This document shows, in pieces, positions 38,501 through 51,772 of a stretch of 64,000 nt of DNA. Positions within the stretch are counted from its first letter, which is position 1, and every line of letters starts with the position of its first letter. Under the pieces are notes generated by a model. It saw nothing but the letters and a program-made list of their open reading frames with translations. It made no database searches and was not told the origin of the DNA. The position numbers and the translations under genes are program-made. The stretch is from Hawksworthiomyces lignivorus (taxonomy: Eukaryota > Ascomycota > Sordariomycetes > Ophiostomatales > Ophiostomataceae): contig NTMA01000104.1 of assembly GCA_002917075.1 (NCBI GenBank), positions 1-64,000 on the forward strand. Reading direction: 5' to 3'.

Positions 38501-40293
38501 AGATCGCTGTGGAAACATGATCTTCGAGTTTTAGAGAGAGACGTGGATCACATCGAATTGAAGCTTATAGGCCGCGTTTTGAAGGCATGCAGGACCTGGC
38601 TGACTCAACTTGAGCTCTTTGCTTCTTTTATTATCCTCACCCTTAGAAACAGAATATTACATGCATATCTTGCGTCAGGGTCAGAATACTAAAATATGTA
38701 TGTGCATCCCAGGACCACGTGAAAAGAGCAGGAGATCCTCATTGAAGGTCGCCAATATTGCCTCCTTCGCCGCATCGCAGCAATCTTGCAAGTATCTTCA
38801 AGAGTACGCGAATGTAATGCTACGACCAGTCGTGGGGTCCTCAGTAAGCTCTGGATGTTGTAACCGTAATTATAGGTCTTGTTTGCGGGTCTCCACGCAT
38901 GCACAGGTATATACTGAGCAGTGGAATGAGAACATGCCCTAGTGGCCTCCGTTTCTTTTCTGGTGGGCAAAACAGCCAGGCTGGAGAGCAGGGATTGTGT
39001 TGCCAGGTCCAGGGTTGGCCCAAGCAGAAACGAGGCAATATGTGTACGAGTACGAGTATACGGAGTACGACATACTCCGAAGCCGTAGATAAAATTGCAG
39101 TGCAAGGCCCAGCTTACAGGTATCTCAAGACACTCTGTAGAAAGTAGCACTTACATGTCATTACTAAACGGCCTATTTTTCGGTCCAGCTATTTAATGAC
39201 GAGGAGGCTGTTCAGTACTACTATATCGTTGTAGCATTTTCAAATTATGGTTTACGAGTGGTCAGAAAACGAGCAAGATCACTAAAATGGAAATATGATA
39301 GGCGTATTTCTTTCATACTTTTCCTCCCTCGATGACTACCCACGAAATTCCAGCACTGGGACGCTTTTGCTGAGAATAAAGTGTTATTGTGTGTGTTCGT
39401 GACTTTTCTCTGCTTAGCGACGTTCCCCCTTGTGGAAAAAAAAATGAACATTCTGTAGGCATTTTACATTGTCGTTCCCTCTCGTTTCTTTTTCCTCGTC
39501 GTGGCCCCTCTCAGCAAAGGTAGCAAGTGTTCCAGTTCCACCACCTTTTGGCACTAGAAGTAAAACACAAGCTAAGCCCAGTGGCTCTAGACGGGCAAGC
39601 TTCCGCTGGATTTCATTGGGGTAGGTAGTTAGAGTCTTTGTTTAAAATTCAGCATTTGTGTTGCTGGCAAGGAAGGGCCGGAGATTGCTTCAAGGATAAT
39701 AGAGAGATCGGGACCGGTGAGCCGGCGAAAGGTTGCTTGTGTTATGCAGGTCGCCTTGTGTGAAATGGCAAGCATTAGAGGCCTAGCTGATATTTTGGCT
39801 TTGATTACGGAGTATTCCAGTGCGTGTTCCTAAACGAAGGCTATCAAGTCCACACCAAGTGTAGGGCTTGGGCAAGACGGTACTTTTGGAGGTTGCTTAT
39901 TGTTTATTTCAAGGGCTGTGCCTCGCTGTAATGAACCACGCCAGCAACCACAAAATGCTCCGAATTGCATGCCACAAAAGCAGACAGCTGGCTCGTAGCA
40001 GTCGAGTTGAGCTCGCATCGGACTCCCTCATCTATTGTAGTGGCAATCCTTGGCTGAAAGGTTTGGGTGTGGATATGTGTATATACACTTGTACGAAGTG
40101 CGGCCTATTGCCCTATGAGGAACAGCAAATACGCTGTACCCCTGACTCCCCCCCTGTCCTTGTTTGAAGTCCTATTATTCCTCTGGACGTAACCGGGGCT
40201 AATGGAATAATGTTACATACAGACAGTGCACATTTCGCCTGATGTTGCCATATCTTAGCTCTCACCCGAACATCTTGCTTCCCATCATTGTTG

Positions 40294-40325
<32 letters not shown>

Positions 40326-41373
40326 GCTGCGCACGTCGTTCACTAGCATGCATCACGTCCACATTTTGCAATGGTATTTTTTTTTTCTTTTTAGAGAGAG
40401 AGTGTATGTGTGCTATTATTTTTTCCTTTCTCTCATTCAACCTACAGAGTAATAGCTCTTTTGATGTTGCCGTCTTATTTCGATGCGGCTGTGGTCTTCG
40501 TCTGCCCCTCTCGTCGAAGCTTATAAGGTGAAAAGTACGCCGGCCTAAAATGTCTCACATCTGTGCGGTGAGGAAGGCAACAAAAGAAAAAGAGAATAAA
40601 AAAGAAAAGAAAGGAGTTGCCTGTAGCGTTTCGTCGACTATGCTGTTTATGCTGGCTGGCCTCACCAGTCTTTTCATGCTCGCAACGCACAATCTCTTAT
40701 CGTGCTGGAATGAATGCAGCACAGCTCTGAAGGTTGGCCTACAGGAGAATCAACAAGTGCCATACAGATATATCGGTTCTAGTACAGCGTGCTTTTGTCT
40801 CCCAAGTCTACTTCTCCTTGGATCTTGGATTCCAACTAGCTCATTCTCGCTCTCTGGTTGTTTACTCCATATAACAGCCACCAATTTGCCCTAGCCATCA
40901 TCGCGGTGTGTCAGTCACGTACTTTCACAGCCTCACCTTTGTCGAGCCTGAACTTGTGTCTTGAGGACTGCCTTGAAGTTCAACCCAGGTCACCCCAAGC
41001 CAGTGGTCGTCTGTTGGTGGGACTTGCCGTTACTTCCACTACGCACGTAGGTCCGTACGTGCCACGGAGTGTATGCATGGTTAAGCCTTAGACGCCGCGG
41101 GTGGAGGGAGCTATCGAGTAGGCGAAGACCGGATCCCTACTCCTCCCCCCCCTCCCCTTCACCCTCCCCCCTGTTTAAGGGAATACCCCGGTATCGGTAC
41201 TTCGGAGGACACAAGAAGGTGTTTTGAAGGTATTCTCTAGCGCCTGCAATCCTGGTATGCTGATGGAGGGAGTGTGACGAGCCCAAATCGAACGGAGGCC
41301 AAGTACAGGAAAACTACATCTCAGATACAAGAGGGTGGGCCGGTTTCTTTGTTCCGTGCAAATGTACTCCGTA
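32543..41373. repeat. Cluster of dispersed 9-mer TACTCCGTA / TACGGAGTA
   Basis: Exact copies here start at 32543 (+), 33285 (-), 34369 (+), 35152 (-), 36726 (+), 39059 (-), 39806 (-) and 41365 (+). Others lie outside at 3380 (+), 14569 (+) and 56064 (+). Flanks suggest an extended consensus RTACTCCGTAY, nearly palindromic at its ends (GTAC...GTAC in 32543 and 41365). Near copies occur at 34666, 36017, 39073 and 44802. Copies are dispersed on both strands, not tandem. Confidence 0.8.
40295..40324 (+). repeat. 30-base T homopolymer
   Basis: Uninterrupted T run in the gene-poor island. It resembles a poly(A) tail of a minus-strand insertion, but no retroelement or gene body was recognised beside it. 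Confidence 0.9.
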
Positions 41374-42079
41374 CGTGATGCTGCTACGAAGACATTAAGA
41401 TTTGGGTCTCTTCCACCGTGGCTGGCAACGAATTTACCACAATGGCCCTTCTCACATTAGCTTCCCCAGGACTCAAAGTGTCTGTGTCTTGCATTGTAAC
41501 GTAAATTCCGTCGAGGCAATGAGCCCGGTCAACCTCCCACGCTTGCCGTGCTCGAGACCAAGATCTTCTCAAGCAGCATGGCCTTCCCAGTCGATTGGTT
41601 TTTAAGATCTATGCCCGTCCGCCTTTTTGCACGCCTCCTGTGTGTACGCCTGCTGTTTATCCACCAACTTTGCTTCTTCTATCTCCTCTATCTTACTCCC
41701 CCAGCATTGTCTCTTCTCTCTCTCCTGCACCCCCCCCCCCCCCTTTTCTCCTATTAAAAAGGTCATATTGTTTGTCTTAGTGTAGGCCCTTTGGCCAGAC
41801 CCTTCTCGAGGCTTTTGTCTTAGAACAATAATATATTATTATAGTCTGCCGCAACAGCCTCCCGTGCCACACTCTTCCTGGCGTGCCATTGTCCTGTGTA
41901 GATATCTTATTACATAGACACATCGTGCTCCTTTATTACTCCTTCCCTCTTCCCTTTTTCTTTTTCCTTTTCTTTTTCTTTCACTCAACTTCTCCTTGAA
42001 TTCTTGTCAATTTTTATACGTCGTCCCTGATTATCTCTCTCTCTTGACTTTCTTTTTCCCTTGCTCGTCACATCTACGC

Positions 42080-44623
<2,544 letters not shown>

Positions 44624-45621
44624 AATAGGTTATTATTTCTTTTTTGTCTTACGGAGCATTTGGATGGTTTTGCTGGTTTTTTTTTACTAGTTGCTTCGCT
44701 CGTTGGGCTTTTTTCGAGTACCACAATGGGTTTGATCTTGACGATTAAAGAAGGATAGGACTGTACGAAAGAGATGCGTGCTTTGTTTAGCCATATACTG
44801 CCACGGAGTACATTTTGAGGCTAGTTTATTCACGGTATACACTGCGAAAAAGTTTCGTTTTTGCTTGCTGCTTCGCATCCCTTGCCGTATCTTGATTTTG
44901 CCACAGTCCCAGGACAAAGAACTGGGCAGTGAAAATAAAGAGCCGCATTTGCAAGAGGCGTTTATTATTGGGCTTGATTTTGCATTTTGTTTTACTTGCA
45001 TATTTGGAGAGATTACTGGATTCCGTGAAAACCATATCAAATGACTTGTGTCATTCATTTTTCTTATTTTAGATTTCTTTCAAGTTTAGGACTTTTTCTT
45101 AATAAATGCACGTAGCATCTAGGAGGACGAGGCACTTTTACCTTTGATCGATCTGCGCCACAGCATCATAGTTTTCTGTGTGTCTTTCTCTCTTGCTCAG
45201 TTATTCCTTATTCCTGTGAATTGGGCGTATTGTCTTCTCCCTCAATTGCCACTATCTCGCCAGAAATTGACAAAAAGCATGTTATAGGCCAGTAAAAGAC
45301 AAAAGTATGTATCGAGGATAGCACGAAAAAAAAGTACACGATTATTAGTAGGACTCGAGCATGCCGTAGATGCGAGGAACTCTAATGGACCCTTGTGAAT
45401 GCTTGCTTGGCATATATTTCCACATCAAATTTGTTCGAAAATCAGTTTCAGCCTCTTGTGCTGAGAAAAGCCACTCCATAGAAGGAAATAGTTGACAGGG
45501 GTGGCCAAGAGCATGAATCTAAAGTACGAGCTGCACAGAGCATATGGCAGCTGTGGCAGGTAAGATTGGCAAAAATGCTGGAAAGCTGAACCATCATATT
45601 TGAAGTAATTTGTATAGGACG
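44624..45621. other. Convergent spacer AZF1-like / URM1
   Basis: AT-rich spacer of about 1 kb between converging 3' ends. A near copy of the recurring 9-mer occurs at about 44802-44810. No gene is seen. Confidence 0.5.
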
Positions 45622-46113
45622 CTAGCCGCCATGCAAAGTTGAGACGAACAAAATGTTGTCACCGCTCTGGATGGCATAGCTCTCCTCGCCTTCAAGTTCC
45701 CAATCTGCATCATTAATGAGAACGAGAATGCCGGGTCGGCTGTAGAATGAATTAGAAGCCAATGCAAAACATAAAAAAAGAATATAGCAACAGCTATAGC
45801 GCAACTATGGCAACTTACAGATGTTCGTCGAGAACAAACAAGTCTTTCCGGCTGTCTGTCATTGCATTTCGACAGAGGTAGTCAATCAGAAAGCCAATCG
45901 TAGCGGGCTGGCCGGCCGTGTCGTTTATTGGCAGCGCAAGATCTAGACGGCGCTTGTCTGAGAAGAGCATTTCCAAACCACCTCTGTGGTAAACTACGTT
46001 AGAGAGACAAGGGAAGGAAACGGGTTGAAGACATTTGAGAGTATTGTTCCGCGGAGAACGTACGAGAACTCGACGACAACAGGTATTGTCACGGATTCTG
46101 CTGCGTCACCCAT
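45622..46113 (-). CDS. URM1: Ubiquitin-related modifier Urm1
   Basis: Sulfur-carrier and ubiquitin-like protein: its C-terminal thiocarboxylate donates sulfur for 2-thiolation of tRNA wobble uridine, and it can also conjugate to proteins. Three exons, 46113-46064, 45983-45819 and 45739-45622, give 110 residues. Donors are GTACGT and GTAAGT; acceptors are CAG. The reading begins [20 protein letters not shown] and includes [16 protein letters not shown] and [14 protein letters not shown]. It continues [20 protein letters not shown] and ends [13 protein letters not shown]. The terminal Gly-Gly is the residue pair activated by the E1-like Uba4. Length and motifs match the family throughout. It is head to head with ELP2: the start codons are 400 bp apart. 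Confidence 0.96.
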
Positions 46114-46512
46114 TGCTTTTCCTTGCGTTGATCAGACCAGAATCACAGAATCCGATGGGAAATGAGAGATTATCTGTTGCGTGTGTAGCAGGGCTGAAAT
46201 TTGGATACAGCTGAAAGTCATTAACAGCAAGGAAGAAACGAAGCTAATATTTGCCGCTTTGAGAAGAGAGTTACTTCGTACCAGAGCAATAATTAGCAGT
46301 TGTAAGGCAAAAATATTATGGAGATGCGCGAAACTTTTTAGGCAGTGGGAGTCAGCCAATCATATCGCTGGCCTTGCTTCACTTCGACTTTTTTATGACA
46401 TCAAAATGGTCACCCAAGGCCGTGAAAGCAATCAGTATATAAATCTGTTGTTTTCCAAGGCCACTGTTGCATTTAAGTTTATTTTATTAACGAGTTCGAT
46501 CCTGTGTATTTC
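46114..46512. promoter_or_regulatory. Bidirectional promoter interval URM1 / ELP2
   Basis: The 399 bp between the URM1 ATG (46113, minus) and the ELP2 ATG (46513, plus) is the only space for both promoters. It is moderately AT-rich. A short open frame across it has no family resemblance. Confidence 0.6.
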
Positions 46513-49461
46513 ATGAACCCCGACAGGGAGGTTGGTGTCGCCTATCTGGCCGTCGGTGCCAACCGACAAACTGCAGCAGCCGACTGGAGCGATGAGGGCA
46601 CCCTCTGCTTTGGTGCAGGCGTAAACCTTGCTGTCTGGAGGCCAAATGTGAGTTCTTTTGAGAGATATATGGACATAAATTATGCCAATGAATGCATGGC
46701 TAAACACAAAGCCGATAGGACACTTCGTCGAGGGGCATTTTGAGCTTGCTAAGGGGCCATGAGAAAGACGTCAAGGTTGTCCAATTTCTGCCTGGTGCGG
46801 GAGCCGATGATGGCAACAGCCAAAGCCAAAGATATTTAGTCAGTGGCGGCGACGATCACACTCTAAAACTGTGGACTATCGATGGAAACACAGGCAAGGG
46901 TCGGTGTGTGCAGACAGTAGATGCTGCCCACGCGGCTCCTATTAACTGCTTCGCTGCGACGAAGCCCGCCAGGTCTGGAGGACACGGCAGCAAAACCAAC
47001 CCCTCACGTAGGATTTTTGCGTCAGGCAGCGCAGACGCAACAATCAAGATCTGGGCGCTCGAAACACAAGAGGGCGGATTCAGCACACAGGTCGTGCTCC
47101 TTCAGACGATCCAGACGAGCCCGCGCTACTTTCCGCTCTGCCTGTCCCTCGTAGCGCTAGAAAAAAGCGAGGGAGCCGCAGACGCGGACGAGAAGACGCC
47201 TCGCGCGTGGATGCTGGCGTCGGCGGGCACCAGCAACCGCATCCAGATTTTCGTGGGCGAAGCCGCCGAGGCGGACGGCGCGGGCGCGGGCGCGCCGCCC
47301 ACGTTTGCGCTGCAGGCGACGCTGTCGGGCCACGAGGGCTGGATCCGGTCGTTGGACTTTGGCTGGGAGGGCAGCGGCAGCGCGGGCGACCTCCTGCTGG
47401 CGTCGGCCAGCCAGGACAAGTACGTGCGGCTGTGGCGGATACACCGCGGCACGGGGGTGCCGGTGCCGACGGCGTCGGCGGCGGCGGCGGCAGCCGCGGA
47501 CGCGCTGGGCGACTTCCTGCCGGGTCGGTCGCCGTCGAACAAGGCGCACAGCGTGCGCGCGGGCGGGACGGACTACTCGGTGACGTTTGAGGCGCTGCTG
47601 CTGGGCCACGAGGACTGGATCTACAGCGCCAAGTGGGACGCACACGCCGACGTCGAGGACGATGGCGGTGATGCAGGCTCCTCCCGGTCCGGACGACGCC
47701 TGCGGCTGCTGACGGCGTCGGCCGACAACTCGCTGGCGGTGTGGGAGGCGGACGAGACGTCGGGGATCTGGGTGACGACGGCGCGGCTGGGCGAGCTGAG
47801 CAAGGAGAAGGGGGCGACGACGGCGACGGGCAGCATCGGCGGGTTCTGGGCGGGGCTGTGGTCGCCGTCTGGCCGGTCGGTGGTGACGCTGTGCCGCACG
47901 GGCAGCTGGCGGCGCTGGGACTTTGACGCGGCGCAGGACCGCTGGCTGCAGGCCGTGGGCGTCGCGGGCCACGTCGCGCCGGTGACGGGCGTCGCCTGGG
48001 CACGGAGCGGCGCCTACCTGCTGTCGACGGGCGGCGACCAGACGACGCGGCTGCACGCCGAGTGGAAGACGAACAAGAAGGCGCCCCTCGACCCCTCTTC
48101 TGCCGCGTCCCCGTCCCCACCCGCCGCCACCTGGCACGAGATGGCGCGGCCGCAGATCCACGGCTACGACCTCAACTGCATCGACGCCCTGGGCGGGTCG
48201 CAGTTCGTGTCGGGCGCCGACGAGAAGCTGATGCGCGTCTTCCACGAGCCCAAGACGGTGGCGCGGCTGCTGGAGCGGCTGACGGGCGCCGCGCCCGGCC
48301 CGCAGGGCACCATCGACGCCCTGCCCGACGCCGCCAACATCCCGGTGTTGGGCCTGTCGAACAAGGCGGTGGACGCCGAGGAGGACGCTGACGGCGCGGA
48401 AGCCGGCGCAGGCGGCGGCGGTGGCGGCGGCGAGGCTACTACCGCCGACACAGGGCTGCCATCCGAGGGCGACCCGGACCGCCCGCCCTTTGAGGACGTG
48501 CTGTCGCGCAGCACGCTTTGGCCCGAGACGGAGAAGCTGTACGGCCACGGCTACGAGATCAGCTGCCTGGCCGTCAGCCACGACGGCCGGTTGGTGGCGT
48601 CGGCCTGTCGCGCCAGCTCGCTCAACCACGCCGTCGTGCGCCTGTTTGAGACACAGCGCTGGACCGAGGTCCGCCCGCCCCTGGCCGCCCACACCCTGAC
48701 CGTCACGCGCCTGCGCTTCAGCCCCGACGACCGCTTCCTGCTCAGCGTCGGCCGCGACCGCCAGTGGGCCGTCTTTGAGCGCCAGGGCCCCGCCGGATCC
48801 TCCGCGTACAAGCTGCGCCAGGCCGACCCCAAGGCCCACTCCCGCATGATCCTCGACTGCGCGTGGGCGCCCCTCTTTGGCGGCCCGAGCAGCGACGAAA
48901 ACCCAGACGCGTCGCCCTCGCGCGCGTTTGCGACGGCGAGCCGAGACAAGAACGTGAAGCTCTGGATGCTGAGGAAGCCGACGCCGCGCGAACAGGGCGG
49001 AGACAAGCCGGACGAGATGGCCTTTCTCTTGCGGTCGACGATTCCGCGAGACTTCCCGGTGACCGCCGTGGACTTCTTGCCGCGGCTCGCGAGGCCCCCA
49101 AACGAAGGCGACGTCGACAAGCTCATCCTGGCCATTGGCACCGAAAAGGGCACGGTGGAAATCGCCTCCTGGAAAACATCCACTATGACACTGGCGTGGC
49201 ATTGGGCATTAGATCCATCATGGAATGCTGGGTAAGCAGAATCACGTCTCCTTTGAACCTAAGCTGCAGACATGTTCTAACAGTTGTATCTCTAACCCGT
49301 CCAGGCTTTATCTCCCAAAGGCTGTGTTACAGCTTGCCTGGCGGCCTCAGGAAGAAGGAGAAGCCACTGGCGAATCTGAAAAAGCACGGCCAGAACATCT
49401 CGACCTTGCTATTGCAGGCGAGGATGCCTCTTTGCGAGTTTACCGCATTCGAGGTCTGTGA
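46513..49461 (+). CDS. ELP2: Elongator complex subunit 2 (WD40 protein Elp2)
   Basis: WD40 scaffold subunit of the Elongator complex, which forms the 5-carboxymethyl side chain at tRNA wobble U34. Three exons, 46513-46647, 46719-49231 and 49305-49461, give 934 residues. Introns have donors GTGAGT and GTAAGC, with TAG and CAG acceptors and CTAAAC/CTAAC branches. The N-terminus (AYLAVGANRQTAAADWSDEG, then GAGVNLAVWRPN) and the first repeat (LLRGHEKDVKVVQFLPG) are typical of Elp2. Many WD repeats follow, for example LSGHEGWIRSLDF, LLGHEDWIYSAKWD and VAGHVAPVTGVAWARSGAYL. Others are YGHGYEISCLAVSHDGRLVA and ATASRDKNVKLWML; the protein ends LRVYRIRGL. It is longer than the roughly 800-residue norm, partly from low-complexity inserts (a Gly/Ala/Glu stretch near 48370-48450). 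The start is inferred; a further upstream exon cannot be excluded. Confidence 0.94.
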
Positions 49462-49979
49462 CGCTTTATGGCTTGAGATCTAGATCTGCATTTCTCATCG
49501 TATCCAGCAACCATTTAGAAGACGAATATTATGAAAACACAAAACAGGTGAAAAAAAAAATAGAAGCAGTAATCTATTTACTAGAGTATGATTATGTATT
49601 AATATGTAAAATGTTTATTGTTCGTCAAACTGTTGGCAAACACCAGTCCTGTCACTCCAGTTCCAACAACTTCTAGTCTTGTCTAATCCAATGCAGAAGC
49701 TCAAGTAATTATGTTCAAAGAAGCAATGGTTCTTTGTTACGTACGTCGTTTATAGTCGATTTCGCGATTTCCCATACCATCCGAACGCCACTGAAAATAA
49801 ATGGAAATGAAGTCGTGCAGCGCAGCCCCGTCTATCCATGATTGGTAAATCTCCGGAGAGAGAGGCCTGCTTGTTGAATGCGTCGTCTCCTTACTCTACG
49901 AGGAGCACGTGTCCTGTTCTCGTTGACGCCTGAAGCAGAAGTTTTCGGTGCTTTCGGGAGACTCTCAGCGTTTCCTCGC
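49462..49979. other. Convergent spacer ELP2 / SPT small subunit
   Basis: Holds the two converging 3' UTRs. An A-run lies at about 49552-49560. No gene is seen. Confidence 0.5.
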
Positions 49980-50420
49980 TTACAGCTCGCGGACGATGGT
50001 CGCCGCAGCGTCAGCAGCTGCCTCGATAGACGCAGTGACTTGTCCAGCAGCGGCCACGATGGTGTCTTTGGTCGCGGCCTGCCGCAGCAGCTCGTGAGCG
50101 GCATCGAACTGGCTGTCGCCGTGGACGTAGAACCAGGCGCGGTTGATGAGGAAGGCGATGTGGCGGGGCAGGTAGAGGAACACGGCGATGCACGTGAGGC
50201 TCGACAGGAGGAACAGGATGCTATCTGCAGTGGCAATGAACATCAGTAAAAGAGAACGTGACGAAAGATGAAGCAAGAAACGCTCTTTTTCTTATCGGGT
50301 CTCGTAGCACGCACAGCAGAAGAACTTCTCCATAGGAGTGAGGATGTAGATGCTGTAAGTGACCTCAAACTGGTACAGCTTGAGCTGGATCCATTTGCCG
50401 AAGCGCTCGAGGGGCGACAT
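49980..50420 (-). CDS. Serine palmitoyltransferase small subunit-like protein
   Basis: Predicted small activating subunit of serine palmitoyltransferase in the ER membrane, the first enzyme of sphingolipid synthesis. Two exons, 50420-50315 and 50224-49980, give 116 residues. The intron has donor GTGCGT and acceptor CAG, and the phase-1 join gives EKFFCYSILFLLSS. The N-terminal segment (KWIQLKLYQFEVTYSIYILT then PMEKFF) matches the ssSPT pattern of an amphipathic helix followed by a P-x-E-K-F turn. One or two membrane segments follow (SILFLLSSLTCIAVFLYLP). The region PRHIAFLINRAWFYVHGD and an Ala-rich C-terminal helix extend it beyond the roughly 70-80 residues of animal versions. The start at 50420 (MSPLERFGKW) is the only ATG that fits; the frame is open further upstream without one I favour. 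Assignment rests on motif memory. Confidence 0.8.
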
Positions 50421-51037
50421 GGTTGGATTATGGGGGAGTGTCGAAGACGTTGAAGTCAAGAAGACAAAATAGGAGGTTTGAAATGGCGCCAAGGACGATC
50501 GTAAGACGAGATATAGGAAAGACAAGATGTTACTAGCGGTGGCCAATGCTCACAAAACAAGAACTCGATGATGCTGCGGAGAGGGAAGTGCAATAGTTTC
50601 GAGGTTGCTGTCGTGGTCGTGGTCGTGTGTGAGTTTGTCTGATTGTTGTCCAGGACGCCAAAAAGGAGATTGGATGTTCAATTAAAAAAAAGGGACATGG
50701 TCGGCACTTTCGGGTGATATCTTGGCGCGACCGTGACAGTCTTACTGGGAGCTAGGGGTCAAAGCAAAAATTGACTGTAGGTCACGTGCAACACAAAAAC
50801 CGTCCAACGCTAGAGCCAACCAGCGACCGTTGCTAAGAACGTCTTGGCGCTCGACCTTGGACTTCACGTTAGCCAGCGTTAGGCAATATAGTTTCAATTG
50901 GTGCAGCCCTCGCAGCCGTTGTATTGGATCTTCTTCGTCCAATTGACAGACATGCCCTGACTTTGCGTGAACGATTGGGGTGCTGACCGTTCCTCTTCAC
51001 TGTCGGTACAAACGTACAGCGTACAGCGGGTCCCACC
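50421..51037. promoter_or_regulatory. Divergent promoter interval SPT small subunit / release-factor-like
   Basis: About 620 bp between two divergent start codons. Contains a short GTCGTGGTCGTGGTCGTG triplet repeat near 50609-50626. No defined site was recognised. Confidence 0.45.
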
Positions 51038-51772
51038 ATGCATGCTTCGATCGGCTGGCAGCTTCGCAGCCTGTGGCGTCATGGGCTGTCCGCCTCACGG
51101 ATGCAGGTGCCACAACCATGGATGTGCTCGATGCAGCGGAGAGCTGCTGCTGCGGCGTTTCTGAGCACGTCGGTCCGCCACGCGGCGAAGGCCATGCCGC
51201 CACGGCCACCACCGCCGCCGGAGGACGAGATCGACGAGATCTTCGTCAAGGGGACGGGCCCCGGTGGACAGAAGATTGTGTGTACAACATGACATATACT
51301 GGGATGCAAGCGAGAGGCCGTTACGCCTCTTTGTATTTGCTCCTTGTGCTAATCTCTGCGTGTGCAATGGGGTTTCTAGAACAAAACCAATTCAGCAGTG
51401 CAGCTCCGGCACATCCCCACCGGTATCGTCGTCAAGTCGCAGGCGACTCGCTCGCGCTCGCAGAACCGAACTATCGCGCGGGCCCTACTGGCAGCGCGGC
51501 TGGACGAGCTGCACAACGGCGACCAGAGCCGCACAGCGATCGTGGCCGATGTCAAGCGCAAGCGGAAAGCAAGCGCGGTCAAAAAGGCACGCCGCAAATA
51601 CCGGAAGCTCGAAGCAGAGGGGAAGAGTGGACAAGAGGGGAGAGAAGAGGAACATGAAGAGGAGGAGGATGGCGATATAGAGGGTATCGTAGAGATGGGC
51701 CAAAAGAACAAGGAAGGGACACAGAGGGATGCTGGAGATAGAGAAAAGCCAGCCAGTCCAACTACGAAATAA
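51038..51772 (+). CDS. Mitochondrial class I release-factor-like GGQ protein (MTRFR/Rso55 type)
   Basis: Short mitochondrial relative of peptide-chain release factors that lacks codon-recognition domains. Relatives (human MTRFR/C12orf65, yeast Rso55) rescue stalled mitochondrial ribosomes or free peptidyl-tRNA. Two exons, 51038-51277 and 51380-51772, give 210 residues. The intron has donor GTGTGT, branch GCTAAT and acceptor TAG, and falls directly after the catalytic motif: GTGPGGQKI joins NKTNSAVQLRHIPTG (GGQ at about 76-78). The segment VVKSQATRSRSQNRTIARAL is also typical. The first 50 residues are Arg/Ala-rich, fitting a mitochondrial presequence. The C-terminal half is a lysine/arginine-rich helix (KRKRKASAVKKARRKYRKL) ending in an acidic tail, expected for ribosome binding. 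Confidence 0.88.

Larger units (their letters stand above)
24661..42079. other. AT-richer, gene-poor island
   Basis: About 17.4 kb lies between the carrier and the AZF1-like gene with no intact gene that I can support. Base composition is visibly more AT-rich than the flanking genes, with many short open frames, frequent stops and homopolymer runs. It contains decayed coding-like pieces (25620-26260, 26742-27150), an 18-bp tandem duplication at 30264-30299, a purine-rich stretch at 37550-38160, and eight of the eleven exact TACTCCGTA/TACGGAGTA 9-mers. The last kilobase becomes CT-rich and is probably the promoter/leader of the AZF1-like gene. I saw no long terminal repeats, reverse transcriptase or transposase motifs. 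Confidence 0.6.

Noticed and set aside
40295..40324. Poly-T as the tail of a retroposon
   Set aside because: No adjacent element body, target-site duplication or reverse-transcriptase-like sequence was recognised.
47157..49202. 681-codon minus-strand open frame
   Set aside because: Antisense shadow of the GC-rich ELP2 exon; composition is Arg/Val/Gly-rich with no motif, while the plus strand has clear WD40 repeats.
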